Source of the DNA: Heyndrickxia coagulans 36D1
GTDB lineage: Bacteria; Bacillota; Bacilli; Bacillales; Bacillaceae_C
Reading direction: 5' to 3'
Assembly: GCF_000169195.2 (NCBI RefSeq)
Contig: NC_016023.1
Span: forward strand, 1,984,001-2,048,000
DNA: 64,000 nt
The stretch's first letter is position 1, and each line of letters begins with the position of its first letter. The position numbers were made by a program, and so were the translations under genes. The notes below the pieces were generated by a model. It was not told the DNA's origin. It ran no database searches and saw only the letters and a program-made list of their open reading frames with translations. Shown piece after piece: positions 29,601 through 37,455 of the stretch.

Positions 29601-30285
29601 GGTCGGCGTACCAGTCGTAAAAGCTGAGGATCGTACCGCCGATCAAGGATAAAAACCGGGTGCCGGCCGCATAGCTGACCATCGACATCGCCGGGATCGG
29701 ACTGAAGCCGGCGATCCGGTCGGGACCGTACGTTTTGATCGTGTAAATCGAGGCAGCACCGATGATTTCGCACGCTGTTTTCCAATCGGTGCGGACAAAA
29801 CCACCTTTTCCTCTGGCTTTGACATACTGGGTGCGTTTTGCTTCATCTCCGGCAATGTTCGCCCACGCCGTGACAGGGTCATGGCCTTTTTCCTTTTCCG
29901 CCCGCCACAGTTCGATTAAGTCCTGGCGAATATAGGGGAATTTTACGCGGGTCGGGCTGTACGTATACCAGGAAAAACTCGCTCCCCGTGGGCACCCTCG
30001 CGGCTCGTATTCCGGGAAGTCGCTGCCGGTTGTCGGATAGTCGGTGTGCTGCGTCTCGGCTGTGATGATCCCGTCTTTCACGTAGATCCGCCAGCTGCAG
30101 GAACCGGTGCAGTTGATCCCGTGCGTGGAGCGGACAATGTTGTCGTAGCCGTAACGCCTGCGGTAATATTTTTCTGCATCACGCGAGCGCGGGCTTTCTT
30201 CCGTCCAGCCGTCGTTGATCCGTTTTCCGCGTTTTAAATGTCGCAGCCGCTGAAGCAGCTTGTTGTCTTTATACATGGCCGTCAT
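26602..30285 (-). CDS. narG: Respiratory nitrate reductase alpha subunit (molybdenum)
   Basis: The 1227-residue catalytic subunit reduces nitrate to nitrite using a bis-MGD molybdenum cofactor. The N-terminal cluster site reads H55, C59, C63 and C98 (HGINCTGSCSW ... CPRG), where the histidine replaces the usual first cysteine, as in NarG. No twin-arginine signal is present, so the active site faces the cytoplasm. The start is the ATG at 30285 or that at 30276. The first is directly next to AAGGAA and the second is spaced better. It overlaps the preceding small gene by 17 bases. Confidence 0.97.
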   Translation of the reverse strand: MTAMYKDNKLLQRLRHLKRGKRINDGWTEESPRSRDAEKYYRRRYGYDNIVRSTHGINCTGSCSWRIYVKDGIITAETQHTDYPTTGSDFPEYEPRGCPRGASFSWYTYSPTRVKFPYIRQDLIELWRAEKEKGHDPVTAWANIAGDEAKRTQYVKARGKGGFVRTDWKTACEIIGAASIYTIKTYGPDRIAGFSPIPAMSMVSYAAGTRFLSLIGGTILSFYDWYADLPPASPQIWGEQTDVPESADWYNAKYFIIWGTNLPQTRTPDAHFMVESRYNGTKIVGISPDYAEYDKFADIWLPARAGTDGALALAMTHVILKEFYIDRETQYFSDYAKKYTDLPFLVEIDEKNGDARSGRFLRATDLTDGEKLGEWKTLVWDKATNSPQVPNGSQGFRWDGSSKWNLELTKDDGSAIDPKLSFIDDYDEPVMVTFPYFADKEGGTIKRAVPAKRLKTKDGQTVKFTTVFDLFCSHLGVDRGLPGDFAADYNDANAPYTPAWQESITGVKKAHVIQVAREFADNAARTNGKSMIAMGGGTNHWYHSDQIYRCILNLVMLTGSQGVNGGGWAHYVGQEKVRPLEGWQQIAFANDWTKPQRFQNGTSFFYFVTDQYRYEARINDNQEGWGGRFKNMHPADVNALAARLGWLPSFPQFTKNSLDLVKEARENGAKDDQEVIQYVVEQLKQEKLEWAIENPDDPCNFPRVFFNWRSNLLGDSGKGHEYFVKHFIGGDDAVMTDTANSWQPETIKTEGEPPRGKADLFVSMDFRMTSSGLFSDIVLPAATWYEKFDLSSTDMHPFVHPFNAAISPPWESKSDWEAFKEIGRTFSELAKEHLPACEDLVMTPLGKDTPNEIGQPFGEVKDWRKGEVEAVPGKTMPNFVIVERDYPNVFQKMTTLGPNIQNGYGSKGIQIPGEGVYKDLLSRLGKSRREGVGKGLPDLSSDKQAIEAILFMSGATNGKRAVEEWKALEKKTGQKLEHIAKGREDEDFTLLDITAQPRHTISAPVWSGLENDNRRYAPFTMNKEYNIPWRTLTGRQSFYLDHEVMLDFGEGLPLYLPPLRHGPYLKGETAAPENGKSITLRYLTPHQKWGIHTMFTDTTQMNHLFRGFQTVWMNEKDGQSIGIKDNDWIEVYNRNGAIAARVVLTYRIPQGMAYMYHAQDRVLGVPGTAVSQKRGGTHNSVTRISLKPTHMIGGYSQLSYGFNYYGPTGSQRDTIAIIRPLKEVNWL

Positions 30286-30538
30286 TTCCTTTCCCGAATG
30301 GATTGAAGCGTTCGCCCGTTAACCGGATACTGCCGGATTCGGCCCGGAGTTCTTCTGCCACAATTTCGAAGTCCGGGGCATTGGCGCTCGCCAGAATCAG
30401 CCGCTGCAGGGTATTCGGATCGTCCAATTGATAAATGGTTTCAATGAATGCCGGGGGGATATCGCCGAAACGCATGCGCATGATGGCGATCAAATCTTCG
30501 CGGTCCTGGATTAAATCTGCGTCTTCAAACTGGAACAT
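30269..30538 (-). CDS. Small acidic protein of the nitrate operon, unknown
   Basis: I choose the ATG at 30538 (MFQFEDADLIQDREDLIAIM), which has AAAGG in front. The longer frame to 30604 overlaps the upstream gene. The 89-residue protein is acidic in its first half, has no membrane span and shows no cysteines. It overlaps narG and lies 17 bases after the next unknown gene, so it is made with the nitrate reductase. A role in assembly or control is a guess from position only. Confidence 0.7.
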   Translation of the reverse strand: MFQFEDADLIQDREDLIAIMRMRFGDIPPAFIETIYQLDDPNTLQRLILASANAPDFEIVAEELRAESGSIRLTGERFNPFGKGNDGHV

Positions 30539-30555
30539 GTTTTCACCTTTCCTTA

Positions 30556-30858
30556 TCAGCTTTTCATCATTTTGTAGTAATCTGCAATCAGCACTTCTTT
30601 GCATGATTCCGCCGCTTGTTTGAAAAATTCCGCCACTTCCGGCGCTTTGTTTTCAATATCGGAGAAGGAGAAGCATTTTCTTGTTTCATGTTGAAAACGA
30701 TCGCCGTAGCGTAACACCACTTCAATCCCGTTTTCCTTTTCGACGCCCGCCGGATCTGCGTCATACAGATGAATATGATGCAGTTCAAATGTCTGCATGA
30801 ACGTATGGTAAAGTGGCGGGGAGACGGAAAACAGCGGTTTTTCCTGCTGTTTTTTCAT
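30556..30858 (-). CDS. Small protein of the nitrate operon, unknown
   Basis: The gene encodes 100 residues starting MKKQQEKPLFSVSPPLYHTF, with AGAGGTGA before the ATG. It holds a histidine-rich patch (FELHHIHLYD, near residues 25-34) and a single cysteine in KCFSF. There is no signal peptide. It lies 12 bases after the hemerythrin-like gene and before the 89-residue gene in the same operon. I do not recognise the family. Confidence 0.7.
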   Translation of the reverse strand: MKKQQEKPLFSVSPPLYHTFMQTFELHHIHLYDADPAGVEKENGIEVVLRYGDRFQHETRKCFSFSDIENKAPEVAEFFKQAAESCKEVLIADYYKMMKS

Positions 30859-30870
30859 GACTTCACCTCT

Positions 30871-31287
30871 TTAATGATGGGGGAGTACGCTTTCTTCTTC
30901 GTGATTATGTATTTCATCGATACAAATCAATGCATAAAACTGACGGACGGTTTGCCGGCCCAGCTTTTCCTGCTGCAAATCCTTTTTCACTGCCTGTGCC
31001 AGTTTCCGCATCAGATCATGGTCGCGGGCAAGGGCGGTGAGCTTATCTTTCATGTTTTCATTTTCGGCAAGCAGTTCCGGGTACAGGCCTTCCTCCTCTG
31101 CCTGGGCGTGCGCGAGCGTCCTTGTTTCCCAATGTTCAAGCAAAATCAAAGCGGTTTTCAGCGCCTCCGCGTGCATCTTTTTCCCGAGCAGCTGTGCAAG
31201 CAAATCCGTTAAATCGCGGGCTTCATTTAAAGCCGCTTCATGGATGGACGAATGGCTGTCGGCGCGCCTTAAAGATGGTCCTGACAT
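30871..31287 (-). CDS. Hemerythrin-like di-iron protein
   Basis: The 138-residue protein is predicted to be a four-helix bundle. The iron ligands fit the HHE pattern: H52, then H60 with E64 (HAQAEEEGLYP), H90 (ARDHDLMRKL), and the final EIHNHEEESVLPHH with H127/H129 and H137/H138. Family members bind oxygen or nitric oxide, or repair iron-sulphur centres (RIC/YtfE-like). As first gene of the nitrate operon it may sense oxygen or protect the reductase from nitric oxide made from nitrite. The call of the fold is firmer than the role. AAGGAG precedes the ATG. Confidence 0.8.
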   Translation of the reverse strand: MSGPSLRRADSHSSIHEAALNEARDLTDLLAQLLGKKMHAEALKTALILLEHWETRTLAHAQAEEEGLYPELLAENENMKDKLTALARDHDLMRKLAQAVKKDLQQEKLGRQTVRQFYALICIDEIHNHEEESVLPHH

Positions 31288-31415
31288 GTTTTCGCTCCTT
31301 TATGTTGGATGTGGAATCGTTTCCCATATTCTCATGTTAAGATTGTCCCAATGACCCCGATAATAAACAAAAAAATGGAGAATAGGGCGGATTTTTGCAA
31401 GTTTAAAGGAAAATG

Positions 31416-31433
31416 AAAGTGACCACTCACTTT
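31416..31433. promoter_or_regulatory. TetR-type operator 1
   Basis: AAAGTGACCACTCACTTT is an imperfect inverted repeat that shares the GTGA...TCAC core with operator 2, 55 bases away centre to centre. It lies just before a TTGACA box (31438-31443). Confidence 0.55.
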
Positions 31434-31437
31434 TTAA

Positions 31438-31469
31438 TTGACAGCCAACTTTCATCATGGCAATATAAT
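31438..31469 (+). promoter_or_regulatory. Candidate promoter of the ABC exporter operon
   Basis: TTGACA (31438-31443) and TATAAT (31464-31469) are perfect boxes, but the spacer is 20 bases, longer than usual. The two operators flank this promoter. Confidence 0.45.
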
Positions 31470-31489
31470 AAGTGAGTCATTACTCACTT
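31470..31489. promoter_or_regulatory. TetR-type operator 2
   Basis: AAGTGAGTCATTACTCACTT is a near-perfect 20-bp palindrome directly after the -10 box, where a bound repressor would block transcription. The TetR gene at the end of this operon is the likely binder. Confidence 0.65.
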
Positions 31490-31513
31490 TTCTAAAAAGA
31501 GGGAGGCCCAGGG

Positions 31514-32239
31514 ATGGAAGCTGCGGTTCTGATGGAACATATAAGCAAGCAGTTCGGGAAAAAGCCTGTGTTAAATGATATCCGTTTGAAAATCGGGAAG
31601 GGCCGGATTTATGGTTTGATCGGGCCGTCGGGGGCAGGGAAAACCACTTTGGTCAAAATGATGGTCGGGATGGAAAAAACGGATGCTGGCACGGTCCATG
31701 TGCTGGGAGAAAAAATGCCGGACCTTGAAGTTTTACAGCATATCGGCTATATGGCGCAGTCAGATGCATTGTATATGCAGCTGACCGGGAAGGAAAACCT
31801 GAAATTTTTCGCATCGCTTTATAAAATGGGGAAAGCGGAACGGCATGAGCGGATTGCCTACGCGGCGGGCCTTGTCCATTTGCAGGATGACCTTAATAAA
31901 AAAGTGTCTGCCTATTCCGGCGGGATGAAACGGCGGCTGTCGCTTGCGATTGCGCTTATCCAGGATCCGGAATTGCTCATTCTGGACGAACCGACTGTCG
32001 GCATTGACCCGGAATTAAGGGCGAGTATCTGGGATGAACTGCTCCGCCTCAAAAATGAAGAAGGCAAAACGATGATCGTCACGACGCATGTGATGGACGA
32101 AGCGGAAAAATGCGATACGGTCGCCATGATCCGGGAAGGAAAAATTTTGGCGCACGGCTCACCGGGCGAGTTGAAAGCAATGTATGAAGCAGCCGACTTG
32201 AATGAAGTGTTTTTGAAAGCGGGGAGGGCCGGAAAATGA
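31514..32239 (+). CDS. ABC transporter ATP-binding protein
   Basis: The 241-residue protein has Walker A GPSGAGKTT near residues 37-45, signature YSGGMKRR, Walker B LLILDEP and a TTHVMDEAEKC switch. This is the ATPase of an ABC-2 type exporter (DrrA-like). GAGGGAGG stands before the ATG. Its stop overlaps the start of a 34-codon mini-gene (ATGA). Its last residues, VFLKAGRAGK, are repeated at the end of that mini-gene. Likely an efflux system for a drug or other toxic compound, induced through the TetR regulator. Confidence 0.92.
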   Translation: MEAAVLMEHISKQFGKKPVLNDIRLKIGKGRIYGLIGPSGAGKTTLVKMMVGMEKTDAGTVHVLGEKMPDLEVLQHIGYMAQSDALYMQLTGKENLKFFASLYKMGKAERHERIAYAAGLVHLQDDLNKKVSAYSGGMKRRLSLAIALIQDPELLILDEPTVGIDPELRASIWDELLRLKNEEGKTMIVTTHVMDEAEKCDTVAMIREGKILAHGSPGELKAMYEAADLNEVFLKAGRAGK

Positions 32240-32340
32240 AGAGAACCAGCTTTTTGCTCGATACGGCCGGATTAAAAGAACTGCTTCAAACAGATGATGC
32301 AAACCGGATATTCCTGAAAGCAGGGAGGGACGGGCAATGA
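32236..32340 (+). CDS. 34-residue coupling ORF with duplicated ABC gene end
   Basis: The frame starts at the ATGA shared with the ABC gene and stops at the ATGA shared with the permease gene. It reads MKRTSFLLDTAGLKELLQTD, ending IFLKAGRDGQ. The last ten codons and the ribosome site (GAAAGCRGGGAGGG) repeat the end of the ABC gene at 32210-32239. It may only serve to pass ribosomes on to the permease, or it may be a remnant of an internal duplication. Confidence 0.5.
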   Translation: MKRTSFLLDTAGLKELLQTDDANRIFLKAGRDGQ

Positions 32341-33560
32341 GGACAGCCGCACTCATCAAAAGAATTTTGTTGGAAATGCTGAGGGACAAACGCACATTGG
32401 CGCTGTTGTTTCTCGCGCCGCTGTTGATTTTGACGCTTATGTACTTTTTCTTTAACGGCAGCTCAACCAGCCCGAGACTCGGGATCAGCCACGTGGACGC
32501 AAGCCTTGTAAAAGTGTTGGATAAAGCGGATATGAAAATCAAACACTATGAAACAGTAAAAGATCCGGAGCAAACCGTGCTGAATGGAAATCTTGACGGG
32601 CTGCTTGTAAAAAAAGGCGGCGCGTATGTCCTCACTTTGCAAAACAATGATCCGTCTACTGCCAAATCGCTGCAGATGAAAGTGAAGCAGGCGATTGCGG
32701 CGGAATCCACGCAGCAGCTGGCCGAACAAATCAAAGCACAGGCAAAGACGCTTCAAGGCGTGCAGAAAATCATTGCCTTGCAAAATGAGGCGCAGCATAT
32801 TTTGATCAAACAGGTTCCCGCACAGTCACCCGCCTTTGGGAAAGTGCAGCAGCTGGAAGAACAGGCGGAAAGAACGAAACGCGTGTTGCAGGCGCCGGTC
32901 AAAGTGGCTTTTTCCAAACCGGATGTATCAGCAAAATATGTATACGGCAATAGCCATACGGCATATTTTGATGTGCTGAGCCCAATTTTGGTGGGTTTCT
33001 TCGTTTTCTTTTTCGTATTTTTAATCTCCGGCATTGGGCTTTTGAAAGAGCGGACATCGGGCACGCTCGACCGCCTGATGGCAACGCCGGTCAAGCGGGG
33101 CGAAATTGTGGCCGCTTATTTGGCGGGTTTCGGCATTTTTGCTGTCATCCAGACTGTGATTGTCGTGTTTTATGCGGTGAACGTGCTGGATATGGTGCTT
33201 GTCGGTTCACTCTGGAATGTCCTGCTCGTTAATTTGATGCTCGCGCTTGTGGCGCTGTCTCTCGGGATTTTATTATCGTCTTTTGCGGCTTCAGAGTTTC
33301 AAATGGTACAGTTTATTCCGCTTGTCGTGGTGCCGCAGATCTTTTTCTCCGGCATTATTCCGTTAAAAGGGATGGCCGTCTGGCTGCAGGCGCTTGCAAA
33401 AGTGATGCCGATTTATTACGGTGCCGATGCCTTAAAGCGGGTCATGTATGAAGGCATGGGCCTTGGGGATGTATGGAAAGACTTGACGGCGCTTGTTGTT
33501 TTTGCAGTGATTTTTATTCTGCTCAATATTGTCGCGTTGCGGCGTTACCGTGCGCTGTAA
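32337..33560 (+). CDS. ABC-2 type permease
   Basis: The 407-residue membrane protein has one N-terminal membrane segment (about 22-40) and then a large outside domain (about 45-210, rich in glutamine and alanine helices). Five further segments from about 218 to 400 complete the ABC-2 layout. The GLLKERTSGTLDRLMATPVKRGEI segment is the usual cytoplasmic coupling motif of this family. It exports an unknown substrate together with the ATPase encoded upstream. Its end overlaps the region before the TetR gene. Confidence 0.9.
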   Translation: MRTAALIKRILLEMLRDKRTLALLFLAPLLILTLMYFFFNGSSTSPRLGISHVDASLVKVLDKADMKIKHYETVKDPEQTVLNGNLDGLLVKKGGAYVLTLQNNDPSTAKSLQMKVKQAIAAESTQQLAEQIKAQAKTLQGVQKIIALQNEAQHILIKQVPAQSPAFGKVQQLEEQAERTKRVLQAPVKVAFSKPDVSAKYVYGNSHTAYFDVLSPILVGFFVFFFVFLISGIGLLKERTSGTLDRLMATPVKRGEIVAAYLAGFGIFAVIQTVIVVFYAVNVLDMVLVGSLWNVLLVNLMLALVALSLGILLSSFAASEFQMVQFIPLVVVPQIFFSGIIPLKGMAVWLQALAKVMPIYYGADALKRVMYEGMGLGDVWKDLTALVVFAVIFILLNIVALRRYRAL

Positions 33561-33573
33561 AGGGGGAGAAAAT

Positions 33574-34242
33574 TTGCCAAAATATAATCTTCTGGAAGCA
33601 ATGAAGGAGCAAAAAAGGACGGACGCGAAGCTCACGGATAAAAAGCAAAAAATCATGGAGGCGGCCATTGCATTGTTTGCAGAGAAAGGGTATGGCAATA
33701 CGCCGACAAGCGAAATCGCAAAAGCGGCCGGCGTTGCAGAAGGGACGATTTTCCGGCACTTCGGCACGAAAGACCATTTGCTTGTTTCGCTGATCGTTCC
33801 GTTTTTAAAAGATTCGATTCCTTTGATGGCGGAAGAGCTTTTTGAAAAACTGCTGTCAAACCATGGCCTCGGTTTTGAGGACTTTTTGCGGAACCTGCTC
33901 CGGGACCGGCTTCTCTTTTTAAAACAGAACAGGGAGATTTTCCAAATCATCGTAAAAGAGTTTTTTTATAATGAAGAAATCCGCCATGAACTGATACCGT
34001 ATTTTGCGGAAAATATCGGTTCCCGGCTGGTGCAGGTGATCCGAACTTTCCAGGAACGCGGGGAGCTTTCAGACCAGCCCGCTGAAACCATGGCAAGGCA
34101 TATCTTTTTTTCAATCGGCGGCACATTTATTTTTAAGTTTGTCTTCGGGCTGAACGGATCCCAGGATGAAGAGGCTGAGATTGAATCCGTTGTCCGGTTT
34201 GTGATGGACGGGGTGCGGAAGATAAAGGAGGACAGTCCCTGA
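33574..34242 (+). CDS. TetR family regulator of the exporter
   Basis: I choose the TTG at 33574 (MPKYNLLEAMKEQKR), which has AGGGGGAG six bases upstream and lies 13 bases after the permease stop. The 222-residue protein has the TetR helix-turn-helix in its first 70 residues (KIMEAAIALFAEKGYGNTPT, then SEIAKAAGVAEGTIFRHFGT). The ligand domain follows. As part of the operon behind two matching palindromes, it most likely represses its own operon until a ligand binds. Confidence 0.9.
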   Translation: MPKYNLLEAMKEQKRTDAKLTDKKQKIMEAAIALFAEKGYGNTPTSEIAKAAGVAEGTIFRHFGTKDHLLVSLIVPFLKDSIPLMAEELFEKLLSNHGLGFEDFLRNLLRDRLLFLKQNREIFQIIVKEFFYNEEIRHELIPYFAENIGSRLVQVIRTFQERGELSDQPAETMARHIFFSIGGTFIFKFVFGLNGSQDEEAEIESVVRFVMDGVRKIKEDSP

Positions 34243-34330
34243 ATGCCTTGTGCACCGTTCGCTCCCTTGTGCAGAACAGATAAAAGCGCACGTTGCGGTC
34301 TGGATGCCTGGATCGGTGAAATGTCTAATT

Positions 34331-34547
34331 AGGGCTTGCTGAACGAATCCGATTCTGAGTTTGTACCCAATTTGTCAGCAAGCTCTGTCTTAAAATATAG
34401 AAGAATCCATCTTTGAAAATGCGATTCTTTCTTCTCTATCATTGAATCAGCTTTCAAGCGCAAGCTTTTCTTTGGATTTTTCTAAAACCCTTGCACCTTG
34501 CATTAAATTTTTCCAAATCTAGGAATTTTGGTTATTCAGCAAGCCCT
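34331..34547. mobile_element. 220-bp MITE-like element, copy 2 (inverted)
   Basis: The 217-bp element is bounded by AGGGCTTGCTGAA (34331) and TTCAGCAAGCCCT (to 34547). It is an inverted copy of 49847-50066. It has no open frame. Its right end abuts the first unit of the family A array with no gap. Confidence 0.8.
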
Positions 34548-35325
34548 AGGTTAAGGAAGCGTGGGAAATTGAAGGCCTTCCTTCACATAGGGCGCGTCTA
34601 CGTTAAGAAAGCACGCAAAAACGGAGGCCTTTCTTCACATAGAGTCCGTCTATGTTAAGGAAGTGTGGAAAAATGAAGGTCTTCCTTAATATAGAGTGCG
34701 TCTACGTTAAGGAATCGAGAAAAAAATGCGTTGTTCCTTAACATAGAGCCTGTCTATGTTAAGGAAGCATAGAAAAATGACGTCCTTTCTTCATATAGGG
34801 CGCGTCTACGTTAAGGAAGCACGAAAAAAAGTGTTGTTCCTTAACATAGAGCCCGTCTATGTTAAGGAAGCATAGAAAAATGACGTCCTTTCTTTATATA
34901 GGGCGCGACTACGTTAAGGAAGCACGGAAAAACGAAGGCCTTTCTTCACATAGAGCGCGTCTATGTTAAGGAAGCGAGGAAAATTGAAGGTCTTCCTTCA
35001 CATAGGAGGCGTCTACGTTAAGAAAGCACGGAAAAACGAAGGCCTTTCTTCACATAGAAGGCGTCTACGTTAAGGAAGCACGATAAAACGAGGCTCTTCC
35101 TTCACATAGAGCCCGTCTATGTTAAGGAAGCGTGGAAAAATGAATGCTTTCCTTCACATAGAAGGCGTCTACGTTAAGGAAGCACAGAAAAACGAAGGCC
35201 TTCCTTCACATAGAGTGCGTCTACGTTAAGGAAACGCGCAAAAAAAGTGTTGTTCCTTCACATAGAGCCCGTCTATGTGAAGGAAGCATGAAAAAATGAC
35301 GTCCTTTCTTCATATAGAGTGCGTT
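34546..35325. repeat. Family A array, 15 units, inverted orientation
   Basis: Unit starts (CTACGTTAAG or CTATGTTAAG) fall at 34546, 34598, 34650, 34702, 34754, 34806, 34857, 34909, 34961, 35013, 35065, 35117, 35169, 35221 and 35273. One step is 51 bases and all others are 52. Array and MITE-like copy are both inverted relative to those at 17 kb. Confidence 0.9.
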
Positions 35326-35356
35326 TCAAGTGCAAGCTTTTCCCTTATTTATAAAA
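35324..35356. mobile_element. Fragment of the MITE-like element at the array end
   Basis: TTTCAAGTGCAAGCTTTTCC and the following TTATTTATAAAA match the inside of the 220-bp element. The array is therefore bounded by element sequence on both sides. Confidence 0.6.
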
Positions 35357-35401
35357 GTATGTTCATCCGGAGCTGCTAAGCCTGGGACTTTAGAGCCCGG
35401 T

Positions 35402-36883
35402 TTATTCATTGGGTTCTGCAATCGCATGGAAATCGTGTGCATCAAGCGGCACGATTTTTGTTTTTCTTGCGATTTTGTATCCGAACCACAATACAAGAAA
35501 GAACGGGATGCCAAGATAGGCCGCAATGACATTTCCCCAGTTAATATGCGGGGCGAGGAATGCCTGGTAGTCCTGGGCGAGTGTCACAATCAGGCAAACG
35601 GCAATGGCAAAAATCGGCCCGAATGGATACCATTTCGCTCTGTAAGGCAGTTCACTGAGCGAGTGCCCTTGCGCGAGAAAAGCTTTGCGGAACCGGTAAT
35701 GGCTAACGCAGATGCCGAGCCAGAAAATAAAGCCAGTGATACCGATCGAATTCATAAGCCAAATATACACAACACCGTCCCCGAAAATGGAAGTGAAAAA
35801 CGCAAGCATGCCGACAACTGCGGTTAAAATCATGGCCGGTACCGGGACGCCGCGCCTGTCAAGCTTTGAAAAAATGCGCGGGGCCTGTCCTTCTTTTGCC
35901 ATTGCGTAAAGCATGCGCGTGGATGCGTACAGGCTGGAATTGCCGGCTGACAGAACGGCGGCCAGGATCACGGCATTCATCATCGAAGCCGCAAAGGAAA
36001 GGCCGGCTTTTTTAAATACAAGCGTGAACGGGCTGACGAGAACATTCTCGCTTTTCAGACTGCTGTTTGTATACGGGACAAGGAGCCCAATGACAAGGAT
36101 GGCAAGTACATAGAACAATAGAATTCTCCAGAAAACATTTTTAATCGCTTTCGGCACATTTTTCGCCGGATCTTCACTTTCCCCGGCGGCAACCCCGACA
36201 ATTTCCGTCCCCTGGAACGAAAAACCGGCCGCAATAAAGACGAGAAAAGTGCCGAGAAACCCGCCCGGAAACGGTGCATTCCCTATTGTGAAATTTTTTA
36301 CGCCGGTTGCTTCCCCGCCAAGAAGGCCAAAAACCATCAACAAGCCGACAACGATAAAAAGAATAATCGCCGCCACTTTGATGAAAGAAAACCAGTATTC
36401 CCCTTCGCCGTAACCTCTAACAGTCAAATAATTAAGTAGAAAAATAAGTACAAAAAAGGACATGCTCCATAACAGTGACGGGCTGTGCGGAAACCAGAAT
36501 TTCATGATCATAATTGAAGCAGTCAGTTCGGCGGCAATCGTCATCGCCCAGTTGAACCAGTATGTCCAGCCGAGTGCAAATCCGAAAGCGGGGTCGACGA
36601 ATTTTGTCCCGTATGTGCTGAAGGCACCGCTTGTCGGCATGTAGGCGGACATTTCCCCGAGGCTTGTCATGACAAAATACACCATTGCGCCAACCAGTGC
36701 GTATGCCACAAGTGCTCCGCCCGGTCCCGCCGAATGGATCGCCGCGCCGCTCCCGAGAAACAGGCCGGTTCCGATGGCACCCCCGATCGAAATCATAGTT
36801 AAATGGCGTGCTTTTAGTCCTTTTCGGAGTGTTCTGCCCTGCTGCTTTGGAAGATGGATGTCCTGCTGTTTTTCCAATTCCAT
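35402..36883 (-). CDS. rocE: Amino acid permease, RocE-like (APC family)
   Basis: The 493-residue protein has 12 membrane segments. The N-terminal RHLTMISIGGAIGTGLFLGS is the substrate-binding motif of the APC amino acid transporters, and SFQGTEIVGVAAGESEDP is the typical helix 6-7 region. LysP, GabP and RocE belong to the same group. I favour an arginine/ornithine permease because the promoter region holds a SigL promoter and two sites identical or close to the one before rocD. Without that, the substrate could be any basic or neutral amino acid. Confidence 0.8.
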   Translation of the reverse strand: MELEKQQDIHLPKQQGRTLRKGLKARHLTMISIGGAIGTGLFLGSGAAIHSAGPGGALVAYALVGAMVYFVMTSLGEMSAYMPTSGAFSTYGTKFVDPAFGFALGWTYWFNWAMTIAAELTASIMIMKFWFPHSPSLLWSMSFFVLIFLLNYLTVRGYGEGEYWFSFIKVAAIILFIVVGLLMVFGLLGGEATGVKNFTIGNAPFPGGFLGTFLVFIAAGFSFQGTEIVGVAAGESEDPAKNVPKAIKNVFWRILLFYVLAILVIGLLVPYTNSSLKSENVLVSPFTLVFKKAGLSFAASMMNAVILAAVLSAGNSSLYASTRMLYAMAKEGQAPRIFSKLDRRGVPVPAMILTAVVGMLAFFTSIFGDGVVYIWLMNSIGITGFIFWLGICVSHYRFRKAFLAQGHSLSELPYRAKWYPFGPIFAIAVCLIVTLAQDYQAFLAPHINWGNVIAAYLGIPFFLVLWFGYKIARKTKIVPLDAHDFHAIAEPNE

Positions 36884-36959
36884 TTTTCTTTTCCCCCTTC
36901 GTTCGTTTCATAAGAGCGCTTACAAAATACATCTGTATATATTATCATATCAGGACTAT

Positions 36960-36976
36960 TTGCAATTTTCATGCCA
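36960..36976 (-). promoter_or_regulatory. SigL (sigma-54) promoter of the permease gene
   Basis: On the minus strand it reads TGGCATGAAAATTGCAA, with -24 TGGCAT and -12 TTGCA at the required spacing. Confidence 0.75.
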
Positions 36977-37015
36977 AAGGGTGAGGAACCATTTTTCGTG
37001 AAGCAAACACTGCAT

Positions 37016-37034
37016 ATGCAAAAATTTTTTGCAT
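37016..37034. promoter_or_regulatory. RocR-type upstream activating site 1
   Basis: ATGCAAAAATTTTTTGCAT is a perfect 19-bp palindrome. It is identical to the site before rocD at 46235 and lies about 40 bases upstream of the SigL promoter. Confidence 0.75.
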
Positions 37035-37101
37035 GTGTGCGAACGCTTTTGTTGATGCTGCTTTACATGCCGCAAATGGGGGCGCCTTTCCACAGTTCAG
37101 G

Positions 37102-37120
37102 ATGCAAAATCAATTTGCAT
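37102..37120. promoter_or_regulatory. RocR-type upstream activating site 2
   Basis: ATGCAAAATCAATTTGCAT has the same outer arms as site 1 and lies 86 bases further upstream. A pair of such sites is also known from B. subtilis roc promoters. Confidence 0.65.
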
Positions 37121-37124
37121 GTGG

Positions 37125-37455
37125 GCGTAAAATAACGTCAAAGGGGGGTCACACATAGACGTGGCGAACAGGAGAAGATCGTGGCGTCTCCGAGGCACTC
37201 AGAGGTGGCGAGCAGGAGACCCCGGTGGCCCGATTCCTGCCGGGGTGCGAATAAAAATGCCATTGCGTTTGGAAATGCAGGAACATGTTGCACACCAAAA
37301 GTTAGGCACAGTTGAAACCAAAATACCTCTTTTTTATGCAAAAATAAAGCGGGAGATTGTTCAGCCACCAGTTTTCAATCCAATGACAGCATTTTCCCGC
37401 ACACCCAACGTATGAATATTTTGTTGTATAATAAAAGCAAAGTAAAAAGAAAACG
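37125..37455. other. Gap before hsdR
   Basis: No gene was recognised. A short direct repeat (GTGGCGARCAGGAGA) occurs twice near 37162-37217. The hsdR promoter is probably near TATAAT at 37427-37432, but no good -35 box is seen. Confidence 0.4.

Noticed and set aside
31288-31415. Fnr or Rex site before the nitrate operon
   Set aside because: No sequence close to TGTGA-N6-TCACA or TTGTGAA-N4-TTCACAA was found. The GTGA...TCAC palindromes nearby fit the TetR operators.
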